A DNA stretch of 64,000 bases from DASXMX01 sp036794395 (GTDB lineage Bacteria; Planctomycetota; Phycisphaerae; Tepidisphaerales; Tepidisphaeraceae). A program made the translations under genes and the position numbers. The stretch spans positions 1 through 64,000 of the forward strand of contig DAIRGS010000002.1 in assembly GCA_036794395.1 (NCBI GenBank), in the 5' to 3' direction. Below, one piece after another: positions 52,903 to 61,918 of the stretch. Every line of letters begins with the position of its first letter. Position 1 is the stretch's first letter. The notes beneath the pieces are model-generated. The model had not been told where the DNA came from, did no database searches, and saw only the letters and a program-made list of their open reading frames with translations.

Positions 52903-53220
52903 CTATACGTCAAGCGCGAATTTTAATGCCGTAGCTACTTCCGCCATTTTCTGTGCGGAGAGCGTGCATATCCGCTGTTGCAGCGCAGACTTGGGAATTG
53001 TATTCACAACGTCGAGATTGACCACACACTCCTTTGGCATGCCGTCCGCAACGGTTAGTCTCACTTCAACTGGAATATTTCGAATGGTGGTCGTCACGAA
53101 TGCGACCGTGACGGCACTCCGAACGGCATAAGCGCGGTTACGCGAAAGTAAAAGTACGGGTCGGGTGCCAGTAGGTGTGGGCAGATTTGCCCACCATACC
53201 TCGCCGCGGTTCACTACCAC
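52903..53220 (-). CDS. MazF/PemK-like mRNA interferase toxin
   Basis: A 105-residue toxin-like protein: NRGEVWWANLPTPTGTRPVL opens the PemK/MazF fold, followed by VLLLSRNRAY and AFVTTTIRNIPVEVRL. Such enzymes cut RNA in single-stranded regions. It overlaps the upstream antitoxin gene by 7 bp, the usual co-regulated layout. It converges with the sulfatase gene. Confidence 0.88.
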   Translation of the reverse strand: MVVNRGEVWWANLPTPTGTRPVLLLSRNRAYAVRSAVTVAFVTTTIRNIPVEVRLTVADGMPKECVVNLDVVNTIPKSALQQRICTLSAQKMAEVATALKFALDV

Positions 53221-53465
53221 GGCTCCGACTGGAGCGGCAGATGCGGAAGCAGCGCCTCAATTCCCGAAACATCTTCGGGGATCTGCTCATATCCACGCTG
53301 GTACTGATCGTCCAGCGTACGGGTGGTAGGGTCGGCGTCGTTTTCTGGCGTGAGAGCCGTCTCTAAATCGGGGGCGAGCCGCTCGATCACCTTCAACTTC
53401 TCCAATGGCGACAATCCCTGGGCCAGGCGGATGATTTCGTCGACTGTGGCGGCAGGAGACATCAC
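53214..53465 (-). CDS. Antitoxin of the MazF pair
   Basis: An 83-residue acidic protein (MMSPAATVDEIIRLAQGLSP) with a helical N-terminus and an acidic, Pro-containing C-terminal tail (YEQIPEDVSGIEALLPHLPL), which would wrap the toxin. No DNA-binding fold is obvious, so how the pair is repressed is unclear. The overlap with the toxin and its order (antitoxin first) support the call. Confidence 0.75.
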   Translation of the reverse strand: MMSPAATVDEIIRLAQGLSPLEKLKVIERLAPDLETALTPENDADPTTRTLDDQYQRGYEQIPEDVSGIEALLPHLPLQSEPW

Positions 53466-53537
53466 AGAATCATAACGAGTGCCAAATCTCTTTCAATCCG
53501 CTAATCCGAAACCACGCGTCTGCGCGGGCTCAGTCGC

Positions 53538-54500
53538 TCACGCTGCGGACGACTGCGTGTGCATCCGCGACTCAATCGCATCCGCGGCCGGGAGCCTGAC
53601 TTTCCACACAAGCTTCATCACTTCCAAACACCGGATCACCACGTAAGTGATATCAAACTGCCACCAGCGCAATCCATGCCGGGCGGAAGTTGGGAAGGCG
53701 TGGTGGTTGTTATGCCAGCCTTCGCCGAACGCGAGGATGCCGAAGATCGCGTTGTTGCGGCTATGGTCCGGCGTGTTGAATGGCCGCGCGCCCCATATGT
53801 GGCACACCGAGTTAATGCTCCAGGTCACATGATGAAGTAAAAACGATCGCACCATCCCGCCCCACAAAAATCCCGTCAACGCGCCGAACCAACTGTGCGA
53901 AATCAAGCCGCCGATGATACCTGGGACAATCCAGCCCAGCAGCATCCAAACCCAGAAGAATCGATCGACAAATCGAAGCACCGGATCGGCCACCAGATCG
54001 GCGACGATCGCAGGCTTGGTGGCCGCGTCATGCGAAAACAGCCAGCCGAAATGCGCGTGCAGCATTCCCTTGAGAATCCCGCCCACCGCGCCGCCGTGCA
54101 GGTGCGGCGAATGAGGATCGCCCTCCCGATCACTGTACTTGTGATGCTGTCGATGGACCGCGCACCACTCCAGCACCGGCCCCTGCCCCGACATCGAACC
54201 TGCCGCTCCAACGATGAACCGGAGCACCGGACCCGCCTGGAGCGCGCGATGCGTGAACATGCGATGAAATCCGATCGTCACGCCCAGAATGCTGAAACAA
54301 TAAAAGCTCAACAGCAGCACGATGTCCGTCCATCCCACCGCCTTGCCCCATGCAACAATGATTGCGGCGATGAGCCCCAGGAAGGGCACGCCCACGCCAA
54401 ATGCCATGGCGGCCTGCTCGATCCATGGCTTTTTAACTGGAGTAGTTGATTCGGCGGCATCGGCATCAGACGCCGTGCGCGGGGAAGATAATACGTTCAA
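53538..54500 (-). CDS. Membrane fatty-acid (acyl-CoA type) desaturase
   Basis: A 320-residue integral membrane di-iron enzyme that inserts a double bond in acyl chains. The three histidine boxes are HRMFTH, HRQHHKYSD and EGWHNNHH. About four helices separate them. It lies 32 bp downstream of trpC on the same strand; co-transcription is possible though functions differ. Likely a delta-9 enzyme adjusting membrane fluidity. Confidence 0.93.
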   Translation of the reverse strand: MNVLSSPRTASDADAAESTTPVKKPWIEQAAMAFGVGVPFLGLIAAIIVAWGKAVGWTDIVLLLSFYCFSILGVTIGFHRMFTHRALQAGPVLRFIVGAAGSMSGQGPVLEWCAVHRQHHKYSDREGDPHSPHLHGGAVGGILKGMLHAHFGWLFSHDAATKPAIVADLVADPVLRFVDRFFWVWMLLGWIVPGIIGGLISHSWFGALTGFLWGGMVRSFLLHHVTWSINSVCHIWGARPFNTPDHSRNNAIFGILAFGEGWHNNHHAFPTSARHGLRWWQFDITYVVIRCLEVMKLVWKVRLPAADAIESRMHTQSSAA

Positions 54501-54532
54501 TGGACAGCCTCAAAAAAAAGAGTGGTTGCGGT

Positions 54533-55369
54533 CTATTGATCCTCGGGCGACGGATCCTCGATCGGCGCGAAAAGCTCGCGCATTGTCCCGGCTACGTCAT
54601 TGCTGCGCATCAGGCTTTCGCCCACCAGCGCCGCCCGCACCCCCGCGCCATGTAGCTTTTTCACATCTTCACGCGCATTGACGCCACTTTCTGTCACCAG
54701 CACCGAGCGGTCCTCCACCAGCTCGGCCAACCGCAATGTGTTGCCAAGATCCACCTTGAATGTCTTGAGGTTTCGGTTGTTGATGCCCAGCAGGCTGTAA
54801 CTCCGATGTGGAAACCCAATCACGTGATCACGCACACGCATCAGGTTGTCCATATCATGTACTTCTATCAGACACGTCAGGTTCAATTCGGTTGCCAGGA
54901 TCTGAAGGTCGATCAGCTCGCTGGTTTCCAGGCATTCCGCGATCAACAAAATCGCATCCGCCCCGGCTGCCCGCGATTCATACACCTGGTACGGATCGAT
55001 GATGAAATCCTTGCGCAATACCGGCAGCTTGACGACATCCCGAACCGCGTGAATGAACTCCAGCTTTCCTTGAAAATACTTCTCGTCGGTCAGCACGCTC
55101 AGCGCGTTTGCCCCAGCCGCGGCGTACGTCTGGGCGATCGCCACCGGATCAAAATCCGGCCGGATCACCCCAGCACTGGGCGACGCTTTTTTGATCTCGG
55201 CGATCACGTTCATCGCCTTAGCGGACTTTTGCGTAACCGCCTGAAAGAAATTCCTCGGACGGCCCAGCGTCGAGATCGTCTCCTGAAGCTGCTCCAGGGG
55301 AGCCAGCGCCTTACGCTCGACAATCTCCTGTCGCTTGGTTTGGACGATTTGCTCGAGGATGGTACTCAT
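54533..55369 (-). CDS. trpC: Indole-3-glycerol phosphate synthase
   Basis: Closes the indole ring in tryptophan synthesis. The 278-residue TIM barrel has IAEIKKASPSAGVIRPDFDP (catalytic Lys), VLRKDFIIDPYQVYESRAAG, GINNRNLKTFKVDL and VTESGVNAREDVKKLHGAGV. It is not beside other trp genes; the desaturase follows it. The start is ATG 55369 with about 126 bp to the divergent protease gene. Confidence 0.96.
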   Translation of the reverse strand: MSTILEQIVQTKRQEIVERKALAPLEQLQETISTLGRPRNFFQAVTQKSAKAMNVIAEIKKASPSAGVIRPDFDPVAIAQTYAAAGANALSVLTDEKYFQGKLEFIHAVRDVVKLPVLRKDFIIDPYQVYESRAAGADAILLIAECLETSELIDLQILATELNLTCLIEVHDMDNLMRVRDHVIGFPHRSYSLLGINNRNLKTFKVDLGNTLRLAELVEDRSVLVTESGVNAREDVKKLHGAGVRAALVGESLMRSNDVAGTMRELFAPIEDPSPEDQ

Positions 55370-55495
55370 ACGATCGTATCGCCGCCGCGTTAGTTGGCGG
55401 GACTGGATTGTAGTCGTCTGCGAGGCGACAAAGTTGCCACCTTCCGCGCTGATTCCAAATCCGGGCGGGAAAAGAGCCTATGCCGGAGCGGTTGA

Positions 55496-56479
55496 ATGTC
55501 AATTTTGCCCGTTGATCCGCTCGCGGTGACTGCCGATGGCCCGCCGTTCGCCAATATTCTCATCATCCTGACCGCCATTTCCATCGCGGCGGCATTTATC
55601 AGCCGCGTGCTTCCGCCGCGCAAACTGCCCGGCCCCGATCGCTTGCCCGCCAATCAATCAGCCTGGCCACTTGTGGGCGTGCTCTTTGTCGCTCTGGGCT
55701 TTTACATGTTTGGCGCCTCCGCCATCATGTCCATCTGGGCATCGATGGCTCCCCGGTATGGGGCGACAACTCAACCCATGGAATCGGATGCCGGCATCGC
55801 TCTGCTCAGCGTCATCCCGCCGATTCTTGGCCTGGTGGCAATATTGGCGGGGGATCAGATCGTCCATGCCGGCATTCAACATCAACTTGGTTTTAAAACA
55901 CCACGCGTTGCTCGGGGCCTTTTGTGTGGACTGGGCGCCGCGGCTCTGATCCTTGCGCCGCTTTACCTGACTTCGCAACTGATGGAGTTCATCTATCGCC
56001 GGGTTCACTACGAACATCCGATGGAGCATCCGCTGCTTCGCGCGCTGGGTGAGGGGCCAGGCCCGATTGTGAAAGCCGCGATCATCCTCGGCGCTTGCAT
56101 TATTGCGCCATTGGGGGAAGAGTTGGTCTTTCGCGCTCATCTCCAGACCCTGCTGCTCCGCACCATCCAGTGGCTGGCGGGATTTGGCAATCAACAAGCC
56201 GAAGCACCACCAGTGCTGCCCACTGTTGAAGGCTTGCCCCCAATTCCTTATCAGCGGCCGCTTCCCGCGATCCGGCCATGGATGTCCTGGCTGGCGATTC
56301 TGATCACGTCCGCACTCTTCGCCATCATTCATCCAATCTGGTCGGCTCCGATCATTTTCCTGTTGGCCATTTTCCTGGGCTACGCCTACGAGCGCACCGG
56401 CAACCTCTGGGTCCCCATCACCATGCACGCGATGTTCAATACCGTCTCCACGCTGTTATTCCTCGCCGGAAGCGGCTGA
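55496..56479 (+). CDS. CPBP/CAAX-type intramembrane metalloprotease
   Basis: A 327-residue membrane protein with about eight helices. The Abi/CAAX motifs are LGEELVFRAHLQTLL (EExxxR), FAIIHPIW (His) and MHAMFNTVSTLL (HxxxN), which place the catalytic glutamates and zinc-binding histidines within the membrane. Substrates of these proteases in bacteria are mostly unknown. It stands alone, divergent from trpC. Confidence 0.9.
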   Translation: MSILPVDPLAVTADGPPFANILIILTAISIAAAFISRVLPPRKLPGPDRLPANQSAWPLVGVLFVALGFYMFGASAIMSIWASMAPRYGATTQPMESDAGIALLSVIPPILGLVAILAGDQIVHAGIQHQLGFKTPRVARGLLCGLGAAALILAPLYLTSQLMEFIYRRVHYEHPMEHPLLRALGEGPGPIVKAAIILGACIIAPLGEELVFRAHLQTLLLRTIQWLAGFGNQQAEAPPVLPTVEGLPPIPYQRPLPAIRPWMSWLAILITSALFAIIHPIWSAPIIFLLAIFLGYAYERTGNLWVPITMHAMFNTVSTLLFLAGSG

Positions 56480-56540
56480 AACTAATCGCGTTAACCGAAC
56501 GGTTCCTCGCCACGTTTAGATAAAACCAAATACGAATTTT

Positions 56541-56622
56541 ACCGCGGATTGCACGGATACCACGGATAAGAAGACCAGCGGATCGCGTTTTCCCCATCCG
56601 CGTCATCCGCGCAATCCGCGGT
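56541..56622. repeat. Inverted repeat of the CCGCGGATTGC type
   Basis: ACCGCGGATTGCACGGAT (56541-56558) is complementary to 56605-56622 at 17 of 18 positions. It is followed by CTCCGTGTCCTCAGTGCCTC and a T-rich spacer. It lies in the 250-bp gap between the protease and tyrS, and is probably a dispersed repeat. Confidence 0.65.
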
Positions 56623-56736
56623 TCAAATTTGTCTTTCTCCGTGTCCTCAGTGCCTCCGTGGTGAATCCTCCCGGACGCGCACGAAATACATGTCACGTTG
56701 ATGCCCGTCCGCACCCTCCTTACAATCCCGCGCCCA

Positions 56737-57939
56737 ATGCCCATTACCATTGACCAACAAATCGCCGTCCTGAATCGCCGGTGCGAGCGCATGCTCACCG
56801 AACAGGACCTGCGCAAAAAGCTCGAGCGCAGCGCTTCCACCGGCAAGCCCCTTCGCATCAAGCTCGGCATGGACCCGACCGCCCCGGATGTTACGCTCGG
56901 CCACGCGGTTCCCTTGCGCGTCATCCGGCAATTTCAGGAATGGGGCCACAAAGCCGTCCTGATTATCGGCGACTACACCGCCCGCGTCGGCGATCCCACC
57001 GGCCGCAACGACACCCGTCCCCAGCTCACCGGCGAAGAAATCGACCGCAACGCAAAAACCTACGTCGATCAGGTCGGCAAGATCCTTCTCACCGACGCCC
57101 AGCGTCTCGAAGTGCGCTACAACGGCGAGTGGCTTGCCAAAATGGGCCTGGTCGACATCATCCGCCTGGCCTCGCGCAAAACCGTCGCGCAGGTCCTCAC
57201 CCGCGAGGATTTCTCTAATCGCTACAGCCAGGGCGTCAACATCCACCTCCACGAAATTCTCTACCCGCTGCTCCAGGGCTGGGACAGTGTGATGATCGAA
57301 GCCGATGTCGAAATGGGCGGCAGCGATCAGTTGTTCAACAACATGGTCGGCCGCGAATTCCAGCAGGAGGATGGCAAGGAGGGCCAGGTCGTCGTCGTTA
57401 CGCCGCTGTTGGTCGGCACGGACGGCAAGATCAAAATGTCAAAGTCCAAGGGCAACTACATCGCCCTCACCGATCCGCCCGGCGGCCAATCCGGAATGTT
57501 CGGCAAAGTCATGCGCCTCCCCGACGAGTTGATGGAAAGCTACTACACGCTGCTGACCGACCTGCCGGTCGAACAGTTCCGCCCACAAATCCAAGCCAGC
57601 CCGCGCGACGCCAAGGTCAACCTCGCCAAACACATCATCACCTGGCTCCACTCTTCAGAAGCCGCCGACGCGGCCGAACAAGAATGGAACCGCATCCAAA
57701 AAGGCCAGGGTATCCCCGACGATACGCCGGAGGTCGCGGTGGGATCGGAGCCTATCAAGCCCGGCCCGCTGCTGGTGAAGGCAGGGTTGGCGGTGTCGAA
57801 CGGGGAGGCAGTTCGAAAGATCAAAGAGGGCGCGGTGGAGATCGACGGCCAAAAGGTGACGGATTTTCAGAAAGAGATCGCGATTTCAAAAAGCGTCGTC
57901 GTTCGGCTGGGGCGAAAGTATGCGAAGGTGAAGCCGTAA
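56737..57939 (+). CDS. tyrS: Tyrosyl-tRNA synthetase
   Basis: Charges tRNA-Tyr with tyrosine. The class I signature region is KLGMDPTAPDVTLGHAVPLR (GHA in place of HIGH), the second is KIKMSKSKGNYIALTDPPG (KMSKS). An S4 RNA-binding domain closes the protein (NGEAVRKIKEGAVEIDGQKV). The ATG at 56737 (MPITIDQQIAV) is preferred to 56698. About 400 residues is normal for the TyrZ-like group. Confidence 0.96.
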   Translation: MPITIDQQIAVLNRRCERMLTEQDLRKKLERSASTGKPLRIKLGMDPTAPDVTLGHAVPLRVIRQFQEWGHKAVLIIGDYTARVGDPTGRNDTRPQLTGEEIDRNAKTYVDQVGKILLTDAQRLEVRYNGEWLAKMGLVDIIRLASRKTVAQVLTREDFSNRYSQGVNIHLHEILYPLLQGWDSVMIEADVEMGGSDQLFNNMVGREFQQEDGKEGQVVVVTPLLVGTDGKIKMSKSKGNYIALTDPPGGQSGMFGKVMRLPDELMESYYTLLTDLPVEQFRPQIQASPRDAKVNLAKHIITWLHSSEAADAAEQEWNRIQKGQGIPDDTPEVAVGSEPIKPGPLLVKAGLAVSNGEAVRKIKEGAVEIDGQKVTDFQKEIAISKSVVVRLGRKYAKVKP

Positions 57940-57961
57940 GGAATGTAACGTGGGGACTGCC

Positions 57962-58585
57962 ATGCCCAGACGCTCAAAACCGAAAACTTCGCGGAAATCG
58001 ATAGGTGTGAAGACCCAGCCGAGACGGGACGGCGCGTCGTCGAGTCTCGATTCGTGGGCTCTTACGCTAACGACCGAATTTCAGTTTGGGCGCGCGGATG
58101 CGACGTTGCGATCGGAGCATTTGGATCGGGCTTTACATCCGAGGGGAAAGGCGACGGTTCGGGTTGCGGGGAATAATACATATGCCAAGCCGGGGTTTGT
58201 GGTGGATCAATTTGCGGTCGAATCGGTGGGGGAATATGTGCGGATTCAGGCATATTTGAGGAAGATGTTGGAGCGGGAGTTGCAGAAGGATCAGTTGAAA
58301 AGCGGAGTTAAAAAGCCGGCCGAGAGAACGGAGCTGTGGCGTCGGGTCAAAATCGAGCAAATCTATTTCAATGTAAAAAGCGTGCCGAAGCCGGGAGGGT
58401 TCATCGCGAATCTCATGAAGAAGATGCCGAAGGCCGACGCCGATCGAATGCTAAAGCGGGCGGACAATCCAAAGACGAAAAGCGCGTTCATGGTGGAGCT
58501 AAAGGTTCCGTGGGACGATGAGCACGAGCACCGCCTCGCGACGTTTCGCGATGGGAAGTTTGTGACCATGACGAAATGGAAGTAA
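57962..58585 (+). CDS. Protein of unknown function (207 aa)
   Basis: The product is basic at the N-terminus (MPRRSKPKTSRKSIGVKTQP) and otherwise soluble, with no signal or membrane helix. The centre has strands and a helix (GEYVRIQAYLRKMLERELQK). I do not recognise a domain. ATG 57962 is favoured; a GTG at 57950 is 11 bases after the tyrS stop. It follows tyrS closely and could be co-transcribed. The composition is normal for the window. Confidence 0.6.
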   Translation: MPRRSKPKTSRKSIGVKTQPRRDGASSSLDSWALTLTTEFQFGRADATLRSEHLDRALHPRGKATVRVAGNNTYAKPGFVVDQFAVESVGEYVRIQAYLRKMLERELQKDQLKSGVKKPAERTELWRRVKIEQIYFNVKSVPKPGGFIANLMKKMPKADADRMLKRADNPKTKSAFMVELKVPWDDEHEHRLATFRDGKFVTMTKWK

Positions 58586-58647
58586 AGCGGGACGGGATTG
58601 GGTGGGCATTTCGCGAAGTGATGGATGCGGCTGGGATGACGGTACTC

Positions 58648-58677
58648 ACCTGCAACGGGATGAAACGAAATGCAACG
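58648..58677 (-). repeat. Three tandem 10-bp CGTTGCATNN units (copy 3, inverted)
   Basis: Read on the minus strand: CGTTGCATTT, CGTTTCATCC, CGTTGCAGGT. The preceding CCCGG also precedes copy 1 (2913). It sits between the unknown gene and the secreted thioredoxin-like gene. Confidence 0.6.
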
Positions 58678-58799
58678 CCGGGCGAGGCCAGCCGGCCACG
58701 GATCGAGCTGCTTCAGGTATATTAATCTGAAAGTAAGCCTCTTTTCGTCGCGTTGACGAAACCGGCTTGCGCGGTGCACGCACTTCTTGATCCCAAACC

Positions 58800-59720
58800 A
58801 TGTTTAACCTTCGCAAGAGTTGTACATTGTACCTTTGCGTCATATTGGTCGGGATGCTTTCGTTCTTATGCGGCGCAGCGGACCCGATCTATTCCGGACC
58901 TCAGCTTGGCGAGAAGGTTACGACGTTTAAAGTGGCCGACGTTTCCGGCGTGTCGGCCGGTAGGGTGCGCGAGGTTCTTCCGGGCAAGGATCGCGCGGCT
59001 GTGTTGGTGTTCATCAGTGGGGTTGAGCGATCGATTGTGCCGCTCATGACCGTTGTCGATCAGTACGGCTACGAACGTCGCGATTCTTTGAGTGCCGAAT
59101 TCGTCTTTCTCAGCGACGATCGGGTGGCCAGTACTAAACGCCTGCCGCTGGTCGGGCAGTCGCTGGGCATGCGGTGCCCGATGACGATTTCAGTGGATGG
59201 TCCGGAGGGGCCGGGCAATTACGGCTTGAACAAGGCTGTTCTGATGACGATTCTCGTCGCGAAGGAAGGTCGCGTGACCGCGAATTTCGCGCTGGTGCAG
59301 CCGGGCATCGCGGACGCTCCAGCGGTCATCGCGGCGATGGCCAAAGCGTCCGGCGACGCTAACCCTCCAACCGCGGAGGTGCTCAGGGAGCGCCGGCTCA
59401 AAGCCACCGGCGGCAGTTCCACGCGGCGCGCAGCCGCGTCGATGCCCAGCCGGCCTGCTGCAACCGGGCAAAAGACTGAGCTCCCCGGAGCGGCTCCGAC
59501 CGATGCAAAGCTCCTGGCCATGCTTCGCTCGTTTATTCAGCCGGATAACGACGATGCAAAGGTCGATCGAATTGCCCGCGAGGTTGAGGACTACGTCAAG
59601 GACAACCCCGAACTTACCCGCCAGGCCGTTGGCGGGTGGACGCGTGTGCTGTACCTGAAATACGGGACCGAATATGCCCGAAACGCCGGACAAAAACTGG
59701 TCGAACGGCTGAAGAAGTAG
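58800..59720 (+). CDS. Secreted thioredoxin-like-fold protein of the planctomycete operon
   Basis: A 306-residue exported protein (signal NLRKSCTLYLCVILVGMLSFL) whose first 180 residues resemble the peroxiredoxin/thioredoxin fold without the CxxC (DRAAVLVFISGVERSIVPLM). A Ser/Ala/Pro/Arg linker follows, then a helical segment rich in charged residues. It starts the 58.8-64 kb operon, three bases ahead of the DUF1549 gene. Redox function is doubtful because the active cysteines are absent. Confidence 0.65.
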   Translation: MFNLRKSCTLYLCVILVGMLSFLCGAADPIYSGPQLGEKVTTFKVADVSGVSAGRVREVLPGKDRAAVLVFISGVERSIVPLMTVVDQYGYERRDSLSAEFVFLSDDRVASTKRLPLVGQSLGMRCPMTISVDGPEGPGNYGLNKAVLMTILVAKEGRVTANFALVQPGIADAPAVIAAMAKASGDANPPTAEVLRERRLKATGGSSTRRAAASMPSRPAATGQKTELPGAAPTDAKLLAMLRSFIQPDNDDAKVDRIAREVEDYVKDNPELTRQAVGGWTRVLYLKYGTEYARNAGQKLVERLKK

Positions 59721-59723
59721 CTC

Positions 59724-61886
59724 ATGAAGAGGTTGAGGATCGCATTTTCGGCGCTTGCGATCACATTCGCGTTAGTGTGGTCGGCTTTCACGCGCGCACC
59801 CCAGGCCCAGGCGCGCGAGCGCCTTGGGAGCTTCGAACCCTCCGATAGCAGCCGCCTTCACTTCCCAACCCAAATTCTACCCATTCTGACAAAAGCGGGT
59901 TGCAATGCCGGCGCGTGTCACGGTGCGGCGATCGGACAGGGCGGGTTTAAGCTCAGCCTGCTGGGATACGACCCGGAGTCAGATTTCGATGCGATCACCC
60001 GGCAATTCGGCGGGCGCCGGGTCGATTTCTCCTTTCCAAGCCAGAGCCTCCTTCTGCGCAAAGCTACACACGCCATCAAGCACAAGGGCGGCGAAAGGAT
60101 CGACTCAGACTCCGCCGATTACAGGGCGGTGGTTCGATGGATCGAGGAATCCGCGCCATACGGCCGCCGCGATCTCAAGGTCAGCACGATCGAGATTCGT
60201 CCGACCGACGTTCTGGTTTCCGCTCCCGGCAAGACCATTCAACTCAAGGTCACCGCGACTCTCTCGGACGGGTCGGTTGAAGATGTCACCGCGCACGCGC
60301 TGTATAGCTCGAATGACGACTCAGTGGCCGTGGCGGGTGAAGAAGGTTCGGTCGAGGTCACGCGACGCGGGTTGACTGCGATCATGGTTCGGTACGGAGG
60401 CCAGGTAGCCGCTGTGCGTGTCGGCGCTCCGATGGGCGATGTGGAGGTTGAAGCCGGTAGCTTTCCTCCGCAGAATTTCATCGACGAAAAAGTGTGGGAC
60501 GAGCTGCATCGGATGCGGGTTCCGCCCTCGGCGCTGTGCTCGGACGATGAATTCCTCCGCCGGGTCTATCTCGACTTAATCGGCCGGCTGCCATCAGCAA
60601 ACGAGGTTCGTTCATTTGTCGCTCAACCCTCGACAACCGCCGGCCGCCGAAAGGTGATCTCGGAGCTGCTGAAACGCCCGGAATACGCGGATCTGTGGAC
60701 ACTGCGGTTTTCCGACCTGCTGCTGATTGACTCCAAGCGCCTCGGCGAGGAGCCGGCCCGCGCCTATCACAACTGGGTTCGAGAGCAGCTCGCCTCCAAC
60801 ATTCCCTTCGATCGCCTCGTCCGCAATTTGCTGACGGCCAGCGGCGATTTCTCGCGCATTCCGACGGCCAATTTTTACCGGTTGGCGCAGGACCCGCGCG
60901 ACATGGGCGAGTTTGTCAGCAGCACCTTCCTGGGTGTTCAGATCGCTTGCGCCCGCTGCCACGCGCATCCGTTCGCTTCATGGACCCAGGAAGACTTCTA
61001 TGGCTTTGCCGCGTGCTTTGCTGACCTTCGAAGCGAATTGACACACCCAAAAACCGGGCGCGACATCGCTCCCAAGCCGCTGGGTGGGCGGGACCCGGCC
61101 GACCGCAGCGCGGATCGTCACGTTGCGCTGGCTGAGTGGCTTACCTCCCATGAGAATCCATATTTTGCAAAAGCCATCGTCAATCGCGTCTGGCGTTATC
61201 TGATGGGCCGTGGCATCGCCGAGCCCGTCGACGATTTGCGTGTTTCGAATCCGCCTTCAAACCCGGCGCTGCTGGATGCGCTCGCGAGTGATTTTGTAGC
61301 CAACGGCTACGATCTCAGCCGGCTCGTGCAAACGATCGCCGAATCACGTACATACCAGTTGTCTTCCCACCCAACGGATGTGAACCGCGACGACGATCGG
61401 CTCTTCTCGCACGGTTATGTAAAACCGCTGCCGCCGCAGGTGCTGGCCGATGCCATCGCCCAGGCGACCCAAGTGCCCGATGCGTATGTCGGTTACCCTG
61501 CCGGAACGCGGGCGGTCGAATTGATCGATGCCCGCGCTCCCTCGTACGCGCTGGATGTCCTGGGCCGCTGCACGCGCGATATCGCCTGTGATAGCCGATC
61601 GCGTGGCGGAGGTGTTTCGCAGGCCCTGCACCTGATGAATGGCGCGACAGTGAATGAGAAATTTCGCGGCGGGGTGATCGATCGTCTGTTGGCAAACAAT
61701 GTCTCTGATACCAGGATCGCCGATGAATTGTACCTGAGTACGTTGAGCCGGTTACCGAGCACGCAGGAGCGCGACTTCTGTATCGGCCGGCTGGCGACGG
61801 CCACAATCGCTGCGGATAAGCGGCACTTAATCGAAGATTTACTCTGGGCACTGCTGAACTCTCGCGAATTTGCGTACAACCATTGA
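59724..61886 (+). CDS. Planctomycete DUF1549/DUF1553 protein with cytochrome-like motif and BIG domain
   Basis: A secreted 720-residue protein. After the signal, AGCNAGACHGAAIGQGGFKL is a CxxxxCH variant of the planctomycete cytochrome motif. An Ig-like (BIG_2) domain (TIQLKVTATLSDGSVEDVTA) comes next, then DUF1549 (RVYLDLIGRLPSANEVRSFV, with a CARCHAHPF CxxCH) and DUF1553 (AIVNRVWRYLMGRGIAEPVD). Partner DUF1501 follows 33 bp later. These proteins are abundant in Planctomycetes and of unproven function. Confidence 0.92.
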   Translation: MKRLRIAFSALAITFALVWSAFTRAPQAQARERLGSFEPSDSSRLHFPTQILPILTKAGCNAGACHGAAIGQGGFKLSLLGYDPESDFDAITRQFGGRRVDFSFPSQSLLLRKATHAIKHKGGERIDSDSADYRAVVRWIEESAPYGRRDLKVSTIEIRPTDVLVSAPGKTIQLKVTATLSDGSVEDVTAHALYSSNDDSVAVAGEEGSVEVTRRGLTAIMVRYGGQVAAVRVGAPMGDVEVEAGSFPPQNFIDEKVWDELHRMRVPPSALCSDDEFLRRVYLDLIGRLPSANEVRSFVAQPSTTAGRRKVISELLKRPEYADLWTLRFSDLLLIDSKRLGEEPARAYHNWVREQLASNIPFDRLVRNLLTASGDFSRIPTANFYRLAQDPRDMGEFVSSTFLGVQIACARCHAHPFASWTQEDFYGFAACFADLRSELTHPKTGRDIAPKPLGGRDPADRSADRHVALAEWLTSHENPYFAKAIVNRVWRYLMGRGIAEPVDDLRVSNPPSNPALLDALASDFVANGYDLSRLVQTIAESRTYQLSSHPTDVNRDDDRLFSHGYVKPLPPQVLADAIAQATQVPDAYVGYPAGTRAVELIDARAPSYALDVLGRCTRDIACDSRSRGGGVSQALHLMNGATVNEKFRGGVIDRLLANNVSDTRIADELYLSTLSRLPSTQERDFCIGRLATATIAADKRHLIEDLLWALLNSREFAYNH

Positions 61887-61918
61887 ACGAGGCGGAAACT
61901 CGGAATTGAGGTGACTGG

